64,000 nt of DNA from Rhizobium sp. Root483D2. Its GTDB lineage: Bacteria; Pseudomonadota; Alphaproteobacteria; Rhizobiales; Rhizobiaceae. The notes under the pieces were generated by a model. That model saw only the letters and a program-made list of their open reading frames with translations, was not told the DNA's origin and ran no database searches. The stretch is taken from positions 207,410-271,409 of the forward strand of contig NZ_LMFB01000044.1 of the NCBI RefSeq assembly GCF_001426685.1, in the 5' to 3' direction. The position numbers were made by a program, and so were the translations under genes. Below, piece by piece: positions 18,862-27,232 of this stretch (position 1 is the stretch's first letter; every line of letters begins with the position of its first letter).

Positions 18862-19005
18862 GCCCGCGATCCATCCTGCCTGTTCGTTCCAGAACCGGAC
18901 CGGACCCTTACGCAAAAAACCGGATCCGTACATCCTTTTCCGTGATGCTGTACTTGCGTGATCTCAGGTACGGAAGCTCTACAAGCTTTCCTCGATCATG
19001 CTTTT

Positions 19006-19068
19006 GGCTCCCGAACGGGAGCCCGTCCCGTTGGAGGGGACGAAAGGCGGGCCGCAAGGCGCCCCGCC
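19006..19068 (-). terminator. Hairpins between acpP and fabF
   Basis: On the minus strand after acpP, the first hairpin pairs GGCGGG and CGC with GCG and CCCGCC across 19046-19068 and is followed by TTT. A second, GGCTCCCG with CGGGAGCC (19006-19023), follows and has no T-run. The first may partially terminate acpP, so that this abundant carrier is made in excess over fabF. Confidence 0.45.
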
Positions 19069-19083
19069 GGACACGGCCTGTGA

Positions 19084-19320
19084 TTAGGCCTGTGCCTTTT
19101 CGATGAACTTGACGGCGTCGCCGACCGTCAGGATCGAATCCGCTGCATCGTCGGGAATTTCGACGCCGAACTCTTCTTCGAATGCCATGACCAGTTCGAC
19201 GGTGTCGAGCGAGTCAGCGCCCAGATCGTCGATAAAGCTTGCGCCTTCCGAAACCTTTTCGGCATCGACGCCAAGATGATCAATAACAATTTTCTTTACG
19301 CGTTCTGCTACGTCGCTCAT
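19084..19320 (-). CDS. acpP: Acyl carrier protein
   Basis: This is a 78-residue acidic protein with the phosphopantetheine attachment serine in [19 protein letters not shown]. It carries the growing acyl chain for FabF, FabG and FabD encoded alongside. The ATG at 19320 gives [19 protein letters not shown], the usual rhizobial AcpP start; the frame is open ten codons further up without a better ribosome-binding site. Confidence 0.96.
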   Translation of the reverse strand: MSDVAERVKKIVIDHLGVDAEKVSEGASFIDDLGADSLDTVELVMAFEEEFGVEIPDDAADSILTVGDAVKFIEKAQA

Positions 19321-19645
19321 GTCGGATTCCTCGACCTTTGTTTTTCTCAACGATGCCGTGCTGACACCGGTACCCTATTAACGCCTGACAGATCAAGACG
19401 ATCCGTCCGGCAATTCGTTCAATCGAAAGCGGGCAATCCATGCCGGCCGAAGCCCGCATATACCACATATCCTTCGATCGACTGCGCACAGTCATGGCCC
19501 GCTTAACACGGTTTAAGTCTGCCGCAAAGTCCGAAAATCGCCGGGAATGGCTTGGTCAACATGCAATTCCCGGTATTTGACCCCCACGTTCGCGATTGAC
19601 GCAAAAACGTGGCGGCACAGGCCTTTGACGGCCTGCACGACGCGA
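19321..19645. other. Intergenic region between fabG and acpP
   Basis: The 325 bases contain no convincing open frame. On the minus strand they must hold the fabG 3' end and the acpP promoter. CCACGTT (19584-19590) and AACGTGG (19606-19612) form an imperfect hairpin just after fabG without a T-run. I could not identify a clear promoter hexamer pair. Confidence 0.4.
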
Positions 19646-20383
19646 TCAGATCATCGCCATGCCGCCGTTGACGTGGATCGTCTGTCCGGTGACGTATGCC
19701 GCCTCGTTGGAGGCCAGATAAGCGACGGCGGACGCGACTTCGCCGCCGGTTCCCATCCGCTTCATCGGGATGGCGCCCATGATGGCGTCCTTCTGCTTGT
19801 CGTTCAGCTTGCCGGTCATCGCGCTTTCGATAAAGCCCGGCGCCACGCAGTTGACCGTCACGTTGCGGGTGGCGATTTCCTGGGCGAGCGACTTGGAAAA
19901 GCCGATCATGCCGGCCTTGGCCGCACAGTAATTGGCCTGTCCCGGATTGCCGGTGACGCCGACGATCGAGGTGATGTTGATGATGCGGCCATGGCGGCGG
20001 CGCATCATCGGATGCGTCAGCTCGCGGGTCAGCCGGAAGACCGAGGTCAGGTTGACTTCCAGAACCGCGTCCCAGTCCTCGTCGCTCATGCGCACGAACA
20101 GGCCGTCCTTGGTGATCCCGGCATTGTTGACGAGGATATCGACGCCGCCGAGCTCGCTTTCGGCCTTTTCGCCGAGCGCCTTGACGGCAGCGCGGTCGGC
20201 AAGGTTTGCCGGGAACAGATGGACGCGCTCACCGAGCGAATTGGCCAGCTCCTCCAGCTTTTCGACGCGCGTGCCGTGCAGGCCGACAATCGCGCCCTGG
20301 GCATGCAGGATGCGGGCAATCTCTTCGCCAATGCCGCCGGATGCACCGGTAACGAGGGCCTTGCGGCCAGAAAGATCGAACAT
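19646..20383 (-). CDS. fabG: 3-oxoacyl-ACP reductase
   Basis: The 245-residue short-chain dehydrogenase has GASGGIGEEIAR for NADPH binding, NNAG in LVNNAGITKDG and the Ser-Tyr-Lys triad in TSIVGVTGNPGQANYCAAKAG. It reduces 3-oxoacyl-ACP after condensation. AGAGGAAA lies ten bases upstream of the ATG at 20383, which gives the normal start MFDLSGRKALVTG. It lies between fabD (upstream) and acpP (downstream) in the standard order; the gap to fabD is filled by heptamer repeats. Confidence 0.94.
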   Translation of the reverse strand: MFDLSGRKALVTGASGGIGEEIARILHAQGAIVGLHGTRVEKLEELANSLGERVHLFPANLADRAAVKALGEKAESELGGVDILVNNAGITKDGLFVRMSDEDWDAVLEVNLTSVFRLTRELTHPMMRRRHGRIINITSIVGVTGNPGQANYCAAKAGMIGFSKSLAQEIATRNVTVNCVAPGFIESAMTGKLNDKQKDAIMGAIPMKRMGTGGEVASAVAYLASNEAAYVTGQTIHVNGGMAMI

Positions 20384-20418
20384 GGTTGTTTTTCCTCTTT
20401 TTACAGCGAATGGGGCGG

Positions 20419-20548
20419 TAGCGAATAGCGAATAGCGAATAGTAAGTAGCCAGTAGTTGTTAGTGAATAGGACGAGCATTTTGCGGCAGCGCTTTACTAT
20501 TCGCTACTGACTAACTCCTACTTACTACTGACTAATTCCTACTCACTA
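20419..20548. repeat. Phased heptamer arrays (TAGNNNN), inverted pair
   Basis: From 20419 to 20470 the plus strand reads TAG every seven bases (TAGCGAA three times, then TAGTAAG, TAGCCAG, TAGTTGT, TAGTGAA, TAG). From 20493 to 20548 the complement does the same in the opposite orientation, with CTA every seven bases for eight units. A 22-base unique centre separates the arms. In the right arm a 21-bp (three-heptad) unit is repeated at 20505 and 20526 with two differences, and a third degenerate copy runs into the fabD stop codon. Confidence 0.8.
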
Positions 20549-20560
20549 CTCACTCATTTC

Positions 20561-21505
20561 TCACCCCAGCAAAATCTGAATCGCCGCATCAATATCGGCG
20601 GGGGAATTGATGGCGATGCCGGTGACTGTCTTGTCGATGCGGCGGGCGAGGCCGGTCAGGACCTTGCCGGAGCCGATCTCGTAGAGCGTCGTCACGCCGT
20701 TGGCGGCAAACCATTCGACGGTTTCGCGCCAGCGGACCTGACCGGTGACCTGCTCGACCAGAAGTGTGGCGATCTCGCCGGCATCGGTGACGGGGGCTGC
20801 GCGCACATTGGCAATCAGCGGCACGGCCGGATCGTGCTTTGCAACAGTTGCCAGCGCTTCACGCATCGCATCGGCGGCCGGGGCCATCAGGCTGGAATGG
20901 AAGGGGGCGGAGACCGGAAGAAGAATGGCGCGCTTGGCGCCCTTCTCTGTTGCAAGCGCCGCGGCCTTTTCGACGGCTGCCTTTTCGCCTGAGATCACCA
21001 GCTGGCCACCGCCATTGTCATTGGCGATCTGGCAGGAGCCGAGCGCCTGGGCTTGAATGCACACGGCATCCACATCCGAATGCTCCAGCCCGATGATCGC
21101 CGCCATCGCGCCTTTACCAACGGGAACGGCCGCCTGCATGGCATTGCCGCGAATGCGCAGGAGCCGCGCGGTATCGGCGAGCGAAAACGTTCCGGCAGCG
21201 CACAGGGCCGAATATTCGCCGAGCGAATGGCCGGCGACATAGGAGACCTTGGATTTCAGGTCGAGCCCCTTGGATTCCAGAACCCGAAGGGCCGCGATCG
21301 ACACCGCCATCAGCGCCGGCTGGGCGTTCGCCGTCAGCGTCAGCGTTTCTTCCGGGCCGTTCCACATGATATCGGAGAGCTTTTCGCCTAGCGCCTCGTC
21401 CACTTCGGCAAAGACGGCGGCCGCCTGCGGAAAGGCATCTGCCAGGTCCTTGCCCATGCCGAGCGCCTGGCTGCCCTGTCCTGGAAATGTGAATGCGATT
21501 GCCAT
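20561..21505 (-). CDS. fabD: Malonyl-CoA:ACP transacylase
   Basis: The 314-residue enzyme begins MAIAFTFPGQGSQALGMGKD and has the nucleophile serine in VAGHSLGEYSALCAAG and the catalytic histidine in PVSAPFHSSLMAPAADAM. It loads malonyl groups onto AcpP. Either the ATG at 21505 or one six codons upstream (21523) could be the start; the former gives the family N-terminus. It is the first gene of the minus-strand fab cluster, and the heptamer arrays separate it from fabG. Confidence 0.94.
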   Translation of the reverse strand: MAIAFTFPGQGSQALGMGKDLADAFPQAAAVFAEVDEALGEKLSDIMWNGPEETLTLTANAQPALMAVSIAALRVLESKGLDLKSKVSYVAGHSLGEYSALCAAGTFSLADTARLLRIRGNAMQAAVPVGKGAMAAIIGLEHSDVDAVCIQAQALGSCQIANDNGGGQLVISGEKAAVEKAAALATEKGAKRAILLPVSAPFHSSLMAPAADAMREALATVAKHDPAVPLIANVRAAPVTDAGEIATLLVEQVTGQVRWRETVEWFAANGVTTLYEIGSGKVLTGLARRIDKTVTGIAINSPADIDAAIQILLG

Positions 21506-21735
21506 GAGGTGTATCCCCGTCATACGCGCTTGTGCCGCGCCGTTTCATTCCAACCCATTGCCGGCAAACATAAGGCAGGCCGCAGGTTTTTCCTCTCCAT
21601 TCACATTCCTGGGCCGCAAGTCAAGCTTTTGAGGCCTAAAGCGCCTGCCTGTGCACGGCAACCGCTTTTCTCTTGCGCTGCAGCAAACAGGCTCTACATT
21701 CGCCGCCGGACACGTTTTAAGGCATGTTGAGCATC

Positions 21736-22779
21736 ATGAAATACAAGACACTCGGCCGTACCGGCATCAAGGTTTCAGAAATCTGCCTGGGCACCATGAC
21801 CTGGGGCACGCAGAACAGCGAAGCGGAAGCGCATGAGCAGATGGATTATGCCGTCGGCGAAGGCGTCAATTTCTTCGACACCGCCGAACTCTATCCCGTT
21901 ACACCCGCCGGTCCCGAAACGCGGGGGCTGACCGAGGATTATATCGGCACCTGGCTGAAGGCGTCCGGCAAGCGCAACGAGATCGTCGTCGCCACCAAGG
22001 TCGCCGGTCCCGGCCGCCCCTATATCCGCAATGGCACGCCGGCCGGTCCAAAGACCATGCGCGAGGCGCTGGAGATCAGCCTGAAGCGCCTGCAGACCGA
22101 TCATGTCGATCTCTACCAGATGCACTGGCCCAACCGTGGCCATTACCATTTCCGCCAGTGCTGGACCTACGATCCCTCACGGCAGGACACGTCCGCCGTG
22201 ATCGAGGACCTGCATGCGATCCTCGAAACGCTCGGCGCCTTCGTGAAGGAAGGCAAGGTCCGCGCCGTCGGCCTCTCCAACGATACCGCCTGGGGCACGA
22301 TGAGGATGCTGGCGCTGGCCGAAAAACACGGCCTGCCGCGTATTGCCTCGCTGCAGAACGAATATAATTTCCTCTACCGCGCCTTCGACCTCGACCTTGC
22401 CGAAGTCAGCCATCATGAAAATGTCGGCCTGCTCGCCTATTCGCCGCTCGCTGCGGGCCTTGTCTCCGGCAAGTATCTGAACGGCGCCAAGCCGGACGGC
22501 TCGCGCCTGTCGATCAACGGCGATCTCGGCGGCCGCTACACCGAATATCAGGAACCGGCTGTCCAGGCCTATGCAGACCTTGCCCGCAGCCACGGTCTCG
22601 ACCTCGCCCAGATGCAGCTCGCCTTCAGCCTCACCCGCCCCTTCATGACCTCCGTCATCATCGGCGCTACCAGCATGGACCAGCTGAAAACCAATCTGGC
22701 GTCCAAGGACGTGACGCTCCCGGCGGAAGTCTTGAAGGGTATTGCCAAGCTGCACAAGAAATATCCGGCGCCGATTTGA
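21736..22779 (+). CDS. Tas-like aldo/keto reductase
   Basis: The 347-residue protein is very similar in layout to E. coli Tas: KYKTLGRTGIKVSEICLGTM, WGTQNSEAEAHEQMDYAV, the catalytic Asp/Tyr segment FFDTAELYPVTPAGPET, VATKVAGPGRP (Lys), and the His in LYQMHWPNRGH. It ends in GATSMDQLKTNLAS, the NADPH-binding tail. Such enzymes reduce carbonyls with NADPH in the cytosol; the physiological substrate is unknown. The ATG at 21736 matches the family start; another ATG at 21724 has AAGG directly before it. It stands alone and is divergent from fabD. Confidence 0.85.
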   Translation: MKYKTLGRTGIKVSEICLGTMTWGTQNSEAEAHEQMDYAVGEGVNFFDTAELYPVTPAGPETRGLTEDYIGTWLKASGKRNEIVVATKVAGPGRPYIRNGTPAGPKTMREALEISLKRLQTDHVDLYQMHWPNRGHYHFRQCWTYDPSRQDTSAVIEDLHAILETLGAFVKEGKVRAVGLSNDTAWGTMRMLALAEKHGLPRIASLQNEYNFLYRAFDLDLAEVSHHENVGLLAYSPLAAGLVSGKYLNGAKPDGSRLSINGDLGGRYTEYQEPAVQAYADLARSHGLDLAQMQLAFSLTRPFMTSVIIGATSMDQLKTNLASKDVTLPAEVLKGIAKLHKKYPAPI

Positions 22780-22890
22780 GCGGGTCGAACGGATAAGCGA
22801 GGCCCGATCTGAATGGTTAGAAAACCCGGATGGCCTCGCGCAATCTTGGCGGCCGCGATAAAATCATCAGGGGTATATAACAAACCTTCA

Positions 22891-23946
22891 TCAGGCCACG
22901 CTTGCAACCCTGACGGGCTCTGCGGATAGGCCCAAGTTGTGTTTGCCCTTCGCCTTCACGGCATACAGAGCCCTGTCTGCTTCGGCAAAAATATCTTTGG
23001 CGGCCATGCCCGGCAGGATCATCGCGGCGCCGACGGAGGCGCTGACTTTGAGCTTGTCGGGATAAGAGCCGACCCACCATTCCAGCTTGCCCGCGACGCG
23101 CCGGGCAGCGGCGTCGAGGCTTTCCCGCGATTCGCAATCGAGGATGATGGCAAACTCGTCGCCGCCTAGGCGGGCAATTGCCGACGCATCGGGGGTTGCC
23201 TCGCAAATCCGCCGGCCGGCGTCCCTTAAACATTCGTCCCCGGCCTGGTGTCCCAACCGGTCGTTGACGGCCTTGAAACTATCGAGATCGATGAGCAGAA
23301 GCGCTTTTTGAACCGTCGCACTGGCGGTCACGGCCTCGTCGAACGCGGTGTCAAACTTTGTCCGCGATGCCAGTCCCGTCACGGGATCGGTCTCAGCCAG
23401 ACGGCGAATCTGTTCAAAAAGGGTCTTTTCGGCCGTAATATCCTGTTTCATGCCGAATATCCGCACCGGCTGACCGTCATGACGCTCGACGATCGCGGTA
23501 ATCCTTATCCATTTAAGGTTGCCCTTGGCGGTCACGATCTGGGCGTCGAGCGTGAACCCGTCGCCATCCCGGATCGCGGCACTGCGAACCTCGGTCAGTT
23601 TCCGGCGGGATTCCGGCATGTAGAGCGCAACGGTCGCCTCCCGTACCAGCGCCGATCGCGGCTCCAGCTCAAACAGTTCATAGACCGTATCGGTCCATGT
23701 CAGTGTTTCGTCCGGCAGGGTGCATTCCCAGATCCCGACGCGGGCCGCCTTGAACGATTTGTCAAACAGGTTCTGCAGCCGGTGAAACTGCTCGGAATTC
23801 TCACTTGCATGCAAAACCGGCCCGCCGCCATCCGCCTTCGCTGCTCCAAACTGGCTTTCGCAACTGGATTGCACACTGCTCGGCATAAGAAATTCCCACA
23901 TCTCGATGTCATATCGACGCCCTAGCATGCAGCGAAAAAGTTTCAT
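22891..23946 (-). CDS. PAS-GGDEF diguanylate cyclase
   Basis: The 351-residue soluble protein has a PAS domain with PAC tail (about 55-180; ARVGIWECTLPDETLTWTDT and MKQDITAEK) and a GGDEF domain (about 190-345). The active-site motif is intact (RLGGDEFAIIL), preceded by DPVTGLASRTKFD. It should make cyclic di-GMP in response to a ligand or cofactor bound by PAS. The four residues at the usual I-site position before GGDEF are PDAS, not RxxD, so product inhibition is probably absent. There is no TM segment. Several in-frame ATGs exist; one 20 codons in has GGGA upstream and may be the true start. Confidence 0.87.
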   Translation of the reverse strand: MKLFRCMLGRRYDIEMWEFLMPSSVQSSCESQFGAAKADGGGPVLHASENSEQFHRLQNLFDKSFKAARVGIWECTLPDETLTWTDTVYELFELEPRSALVREATVALYMPESRRKLTEVRSAAIRDGDGFTLDAQIVTAKGNLKWIRITAIVERHDGQPVRIFGMKQDITAEKTLFEQIRRLAETDPVTGLASRTKFDTAFDEAVTASATVQKALLLIDLDSFKAVNDRLGHQAGDECLRDAGRRICEATPDASAIARLGGDEFAIILDCESRESLDAAARRVAGKLEWWVGSYPDKLKVSASVGAAMILPGMAAKDIFAEADRALYAVKAKGKHNLGLSAEPVRVASVA

Positions 23947-24103
23947 TTCGGTTGCAATGGAAGACGGTTCGAAAACTGGTAAAAACTTGGTTTGGAAAGT
24001 GAAGAGGCCGACGTTTTACCTCACCCTTGAAGGCGTAGGTCGCGGCGCAGTGGCGGGTGGGGGTGACCGACCGCGCACATCATGATCAATGGCATATGCG
24101 GCG

Positions 24104-24250
24104 GATCACCCCACCCCGGAGCTTTGCTCCGACCCTCCCCCTCAAGGGGAGGGTAACAGCGGACGCCAAAGCCCTCTCTCCCCCTTCGCGGGGGAGAAAG
24201 CAAAATCAAGATCTTAGCGCAGCTAAGCCTTAGATTTTGCAAGAGAGGGG
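24104..24250. repeat. Composite palindromic elements before rpsF
   Basis: The stretch is a chain of local palindromes: GGAGCTTTGCTCC, then CCCTCCCCCTCAAGGGG with AGGG, then CTCCCCCTTCGCGGGGGAG, then a long imperfect palindrome at 24200-24240 (GCAAAATC, CTTAGC-GCA-GCTAAG, GATTTTGC). The CCCCCTCAAGGGG core also occurs twice in the element at 52446-52586, so this is a half copy of that family joined to a second element. No reading frame here looks coding. Confidence 0.65.
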
Positions 24251-24316
24251 GTCCCTGCGGCCAACTTCATAAATTCGCGCACTCCCGCCAGCGCCCCCCA
24301 AAACGGCCCCCACCCC

Positions 24317-24344
24317 TTGCTTCCCGCCCAAAAATGCGTATAAG
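24317..24344 (+). promoter_or_regulatory. Predicted promoter of the rpsF operon
   Basis: TTGCTT at 24317-24322 and TATAAG at 24339-24344 are separated by 16 bases, the best sigma-70 match in the region. It would start transcription near 24351 and give a leader of about 215 bases before rpsF. Confidence 0.5.
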
Positions 24345-24350
24345 CGCGCT

Positions 24351-24565
24351 GTTCGCAACACCCGGTCTTCTGGCTGGTGGCTGAACGGAGGGCCGGTTTC
24401 CTTAAGAGACCTGTCAGGACCTAAAGGGGTCCAGCCTCCCGTGTCTCCGCTCTCGACCGTCTCGAAACAACACTTTCTTGCCGGCTGCATGCAGCCACTG
24501 GAACAGTCGTTGAGGCTTAGCCGCTGGGGTCCGGGTGACGATTAACGCAAGAAAGGCAAAGCCTC
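24351..24565 (+). promoter_or_regulatory. Structured 5' leader of rpsF
   Basis: The leader contains a hairpin GGACC-TAAAG-GGGTCC near 24418 and a perfect 14-base palindrome GGCTGCATGCAGCC at 24483-24496, followed by GTCCGGGTGACG shortly before the start codon. In several bacteria the S6:S18 complex binds the rpsF leader and represses it; a similar autogenous site here is plausible but not demonstrated. Confidence 0.35.
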
Positions 24566-25015
24566 ATGGCTCTTTATGAACATGTATTCCTTGCCCGGCA
24601 GGATATTTCCGCACAGCAGGTCGACGCTCTCGTCGAACAGTACAAGGGTGTACTGGAAGCTAATGGCGGAAAAGTCGGGCGCGTCGAAAACTGGGGCCTC
24701 AAGTCCCTGACCTACCGCATCGCCAAGAACCGCAAGGCTCACTACGTTCTGATGGACATCGATGCTCCGGCACCGGCCGTTCATGAGATCGAGCGCCAGA
24801 TGCGCATCAACGAAGACATCCTTCGTTACATGACCATCGCTGTTGAAAAGCATGAAGACGGCCCGTCCGCCATGATGCAGAAGCGCGACCGCGACGACCG
24901 TCCGCGCCGTGACGGCGACCGTCCTGACCGTGGTGGCTTCGGCGACCGTGGTCCGCGTCCGGACCGTGGTGATCGTGAAGACCGGCCGCGCCGTCCGCGC
25001 GAAGACCGGGCATAA
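24566..25015 (+). CDS. rpsF: 30S ribosomal protein S6
   Basis: The 149-residue protein has the S6 ferredoxin-like core ([40 protein letters not shown]) to about residue 100. A charged tail of about 45 residues follows, built from Arg/Asp/Gly repeats ([18 protein letters not shown]). The tail is longer than the E. coli one, which is modified by glutamate addition. S6 binds S18 on the 30S platform, and rpsR follows after 12 bases. AAGAAAGGCAAAGCCTC precedes the ATG. Confidence 0.96.
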   Translation: MALYEHVFLARQDISAQQVDALVEQYKGVLEANGGKVGRVENWGLKSLTYRIAKNRKAHYVLMDIDAPAPAVHEIERQMRINEDILRYMTIAVEKHEDGPSAMMQKRDRDDRPRRDGDRPDRGGFGDRGPRPDRGDREDRPRRPREDRA

Positions 25016-25027
25016 GGAGAAAAGATT

Positions 25028-25276
25028 ATGGCTGATACATTGTCCGCTCCGGCACGCCGCCCGTTCCATCGCCGCCGCAAGACCTGCCCCTTCTCCGGTG
25101 CAAACGCTCCGAAGATCGACTACAAGGACATCCGTCTCCTGCAGCGCTACATTTCCGAGCGCGGCAAGATCGTTCCGTCGCGTATCACGGCAGTTTCCCA
25201 GAAGAAGCAGCGCGAACTGGCCCAGGCCATCAAGCGCGCCCGCTTCCTCGGCCTCCTGCCTTACGTCATGTCCTAA
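25028..25276 (+). CDS. rpsR: 30S ribosomal protein S18
   Basis: The 82-residue basic protein has [16 protein letters not shown] at the N-terminus, the conserved [19 protein letters not shown] and a C-terminus [11 protein letters not shown]. It binds 16S rRNA with S6. AAGGAGAAAAGATT precedes the ATG. It is the second gene of the rpsF operon. Confidence 0.97.
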   Translation: MADTLSAPARRPFHRRRKTCPFSGANAPKIDYKDIRLLQRYISERGKIVPSRITAVSQKKQRELAQAIKRARFLGLLPYVMS

Positions 25277-25285
25277 TGCATGTCC

Positions 25286-25406
25286 CCTTGGAGCCCCGCT
25301 CCAAGGAAAGGCATAGGCAATCTGGAATTCATGACTCTCCGTTGGGTTTCTGACTCGACGGAAACTGACTCGAGGTGAGGCGAACAGCCGGTGGCATCGC
25401 CTCACC
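25286..25406 (+). terminator. Two hairpins between rpsR and the DUF2232 gene
   Basis: A perfect 9-bp hairpin, CCTTGGAGC-CCC-GCTCCAAGG, is at 25286-25306. A perfect 10-bp stem, GGTGAGGCGA with TCGCCTCACC (25374-25406), is followed by pyrimidine-rich TTCTCCCTTCC. They may reduce read-through from the ribosomal genes into the membrane-protein gene. The rest of the 252-base gap has no visible feature. Confidence 0.4.
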
Positions 25407-25528
25407 TTCTCCCTTCCGCGTTGGGCGCGGATCGGAAACGCCGGCGCATCCAGCGCTAAAACCCATGTTGGGGCTCAGTTCCTGATTCAGGAAACGCCTC
25501 TAACTGCTTGATAGCAGGACAGCGAACC

Positions 25529-26506
25529 GTGAAGACATTGAACCAGACATCGCTGTTAACCGGCGCTTTTGCCGGCGTGACCGCCGCCTTGCTTTCGCTT
25601 GGCGCGAACACGCAGTCGTCGCTGGCGATCGTTCTCTATGCCGCATCTGCGCTGCCGATCCTGATTGCCGGGCTTGGCTGGGGCAATGCCGCAGCCATCA
25701 CCGCCGTTATCGTTGCGGGCCTTACCGGCACCGTGCTCGTCTCTCCCTATTTTGCCCTTCTGATCGCCGTCATCACGCTGATCCCGGCCGCGTGGCTCAG
25801 CCATCTTGCCAATCTGGCGCGCCCCGCGTCCGAGCTTGGCGGCCCGGATGGCGCGCTGGCCTGGTATCCGCTCTCGGATATCCTTACCCATCTCGCTTTG
25901 CTGGTCACGCTCGGCATGCTGATCGTCGGCGTCATCATCGGTTATGACGGCGCGATGTCCGACCGGATGATCGACATCGTTATGGAAGCGCTGAAAGCGC
26001 AGGAACCCGGCTACAATCCGGATGCCGCCGCCATCGCCCAGATCAAGTCGATCTTCGCCATCGCCCTGCCGATGATCCAGGGTGCGGTCTGGGTGCTGAT
26101 GCTGTTTGCGGCCTATTACATCGCCACCCGCATCGTCCAGACATCCGGCAAGAGCCTGCGTCCGCGCGAGGACATGCCCTCGACGCTGCGCATGCACCGC
26201 TTCTCGATCTTCGCCTTTCTCGGCGGCCTGCTGCTTGCCTTCATGGGCGGCCTTCTGGCGACCATCGGCGCGCTCGTCTGCGGCACGTTCGGCGCGGGCT
26301 TCCTGCTTGCCGGCTTTGCCGTCTTTCATTTTCGCACACGCGGCAAGTCCTGGCGGCTTCCGGTGCTGTGGCTTGGCTATCTGTCGGTGCTGATCTTCAC
26401 GATCCCGGCATTCTTCTTTCTCCTGTCGGGTCTGATGGACACGCGGCGCGCCATCGCGCTGTCACCGGCGGGGAAAACCACTGAGACTGACACAAAAGAC
26501 CTCTAA
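25529..26506 (+). CDS. DUF2232 membrane protein
   Basis: The 325-residue protein has about eight hydrophobic helices (for example [52 protein letters not shown]) and resembles the DUF2232 family, found beside rpsR and rplI in alphaproteobacteria. The function is unknown; some relatives are compared with substrate-binding parts of ECF transporters. The start is most likely GTG at 25529 (MKTLNQTS), with AGGA upstream; a TTG at 25508 is possible. It is in line with rpsF, rpsR and rplI. Confidence 0.8.
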   Translation: MKTLNQTSLLTGAFAGVTAALLSLGANTQSSLAIVLYAASALPILIAGLGWGNAAAITAVIVAGLTGTVLVSPYFALLIAVITLIPAAWLSHLANLARPASELGGPDGALAWYPLSDILTHLALLVTLGMLIVGVIIGYDGAMSDRMIDIVMEALKAQEPGYNPDAAAIAQIKSIFAIALPMIQGAVWVLMLFAAYYIATRIVQTSGKSLRPREDMPSTLRMHRFSIFAFLGGLLLAFMGGLLATIGALVCGTFGAGFLLAGFAVFHFRTRGKSWRLPVLWLGYLSVLIFTIPAFFFLLSGLMDTRRAIALSPAGKTTETDTKDL

Positions 26507-26531
26507 AACAGACAAACGAAAGGACACTATC

Positions 26532-27107
26532 ATGCAAGTCATTCTTCTCGAACGCGTTGCCAAGCTCGGCCAGATGGGCGAAACCGTCAAGGTTCGCGAC
26601 GGCTTCGCCCGTAACTACCTGCTCCCGCTCGGCAAGGCGCTGCGCGCCAACGAAGCCAACAAGAAGCGTTTCGAAGCCGAGCGTTCGACGCTTGAAGCCC
26701 GTAACCTCGAGCGCAAGTCCGAAGCACAGGCCGTTGCCGAAACGCTGGGCGGCAAGTCCTTCATCGTCGTGCGTTCGGCCGGCGAAACCGGTCAGCTCTA
26801 CGGTTCGGTTGCTGCCCGCGACATCGTCGACGTTCTGGCCGCCGAAGGCTTCAACATCGGCCGCAACCAGGTCGATCTCAACAACCCGATCAAGACCATC
26901 GGCCTGCACGACGTTGTCCTGCACCTTCATTCCGAAGTCGAAATCAAGGTTCAGATGAACGTTGCCCGTTCGGCTGAAGAAGCAGAACGCCAGCAGAAGG
27001 GCGAAAGCCTGACATCGGCCGACGCCATCTACGGCGTTGACGAAGACGCCCTGAAGCCGGAAGACTTCTTCAACCCGGAAGCCGAATTCGACGGCGAAGA
27101 CGAGTAA
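26532..27107 (+). CDS. rplI: 50S ribosomal protein L9
   Basis: The 191-residue protein starts [20 protein letters not shown] and carries the L9 signature [16 protein letters not shown], a long connecting helix ([20 protein letters not shown]) and the C-terminal domain. An acidic tail of about 40 residues ([20 protein letters not shown]) extends beyond the E. coli length of 149, as usual in rhizobia. L9 binds domain V of 23S rRNA and limits frameshifting. GAAAGGACACTATC precedes the ATG. A strong terminator follows. Confidence 0.96.
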   Translation: MQVILLERVAKLGQMGETVKVRDGFARNYLLPLGKALRANEANKKRFEAERSTLEARNLERKSEAQAVAETLGGKSFIVVRSAGETGQLYGSVAARDIVDVLAAEGFNIGRNQVDLNNPIKTIGLHDVVLHLHSEVEIKVQMNVARSAEEAERQQKGESLTSADAIYGVDEDALKPEDFFNPEAEFDGEDE

Positions 27108-27158
27108 TCGTCACAGCAGCGGGCACCCCAGTGGTGCCCGGCCTGACAAGGCATAACG

Positions 27159-27191
27159 AAAGGCCCGCGATCGATTTTTCGCGGGCCTTTT
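27159..27191 (+). terminator. Terminator of the rpsF-rplI operon
   Basis: An 11-bp perfect stem, AAAGGCCCGCG with CGCGGGCCTTT, around a ten-base loop ends in T4. A second hairpin (GGGCACC with GGTGCCC) lies just upstream at 27121-27138. It stops the rplI transcript before the convergent efflux operon. Confidence 0.85.
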
Positions 27192-27232
27192 GCATTTCAA
27201 GAGATGCGGGAACAGAGCTTCCTACGGACGCC

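Noticed and set aside
20419-20548. Heptamer arrays considered as a CRISPR array
   Set aside because: Units are 7 bases without spacers, and there are no cas genes nearby.
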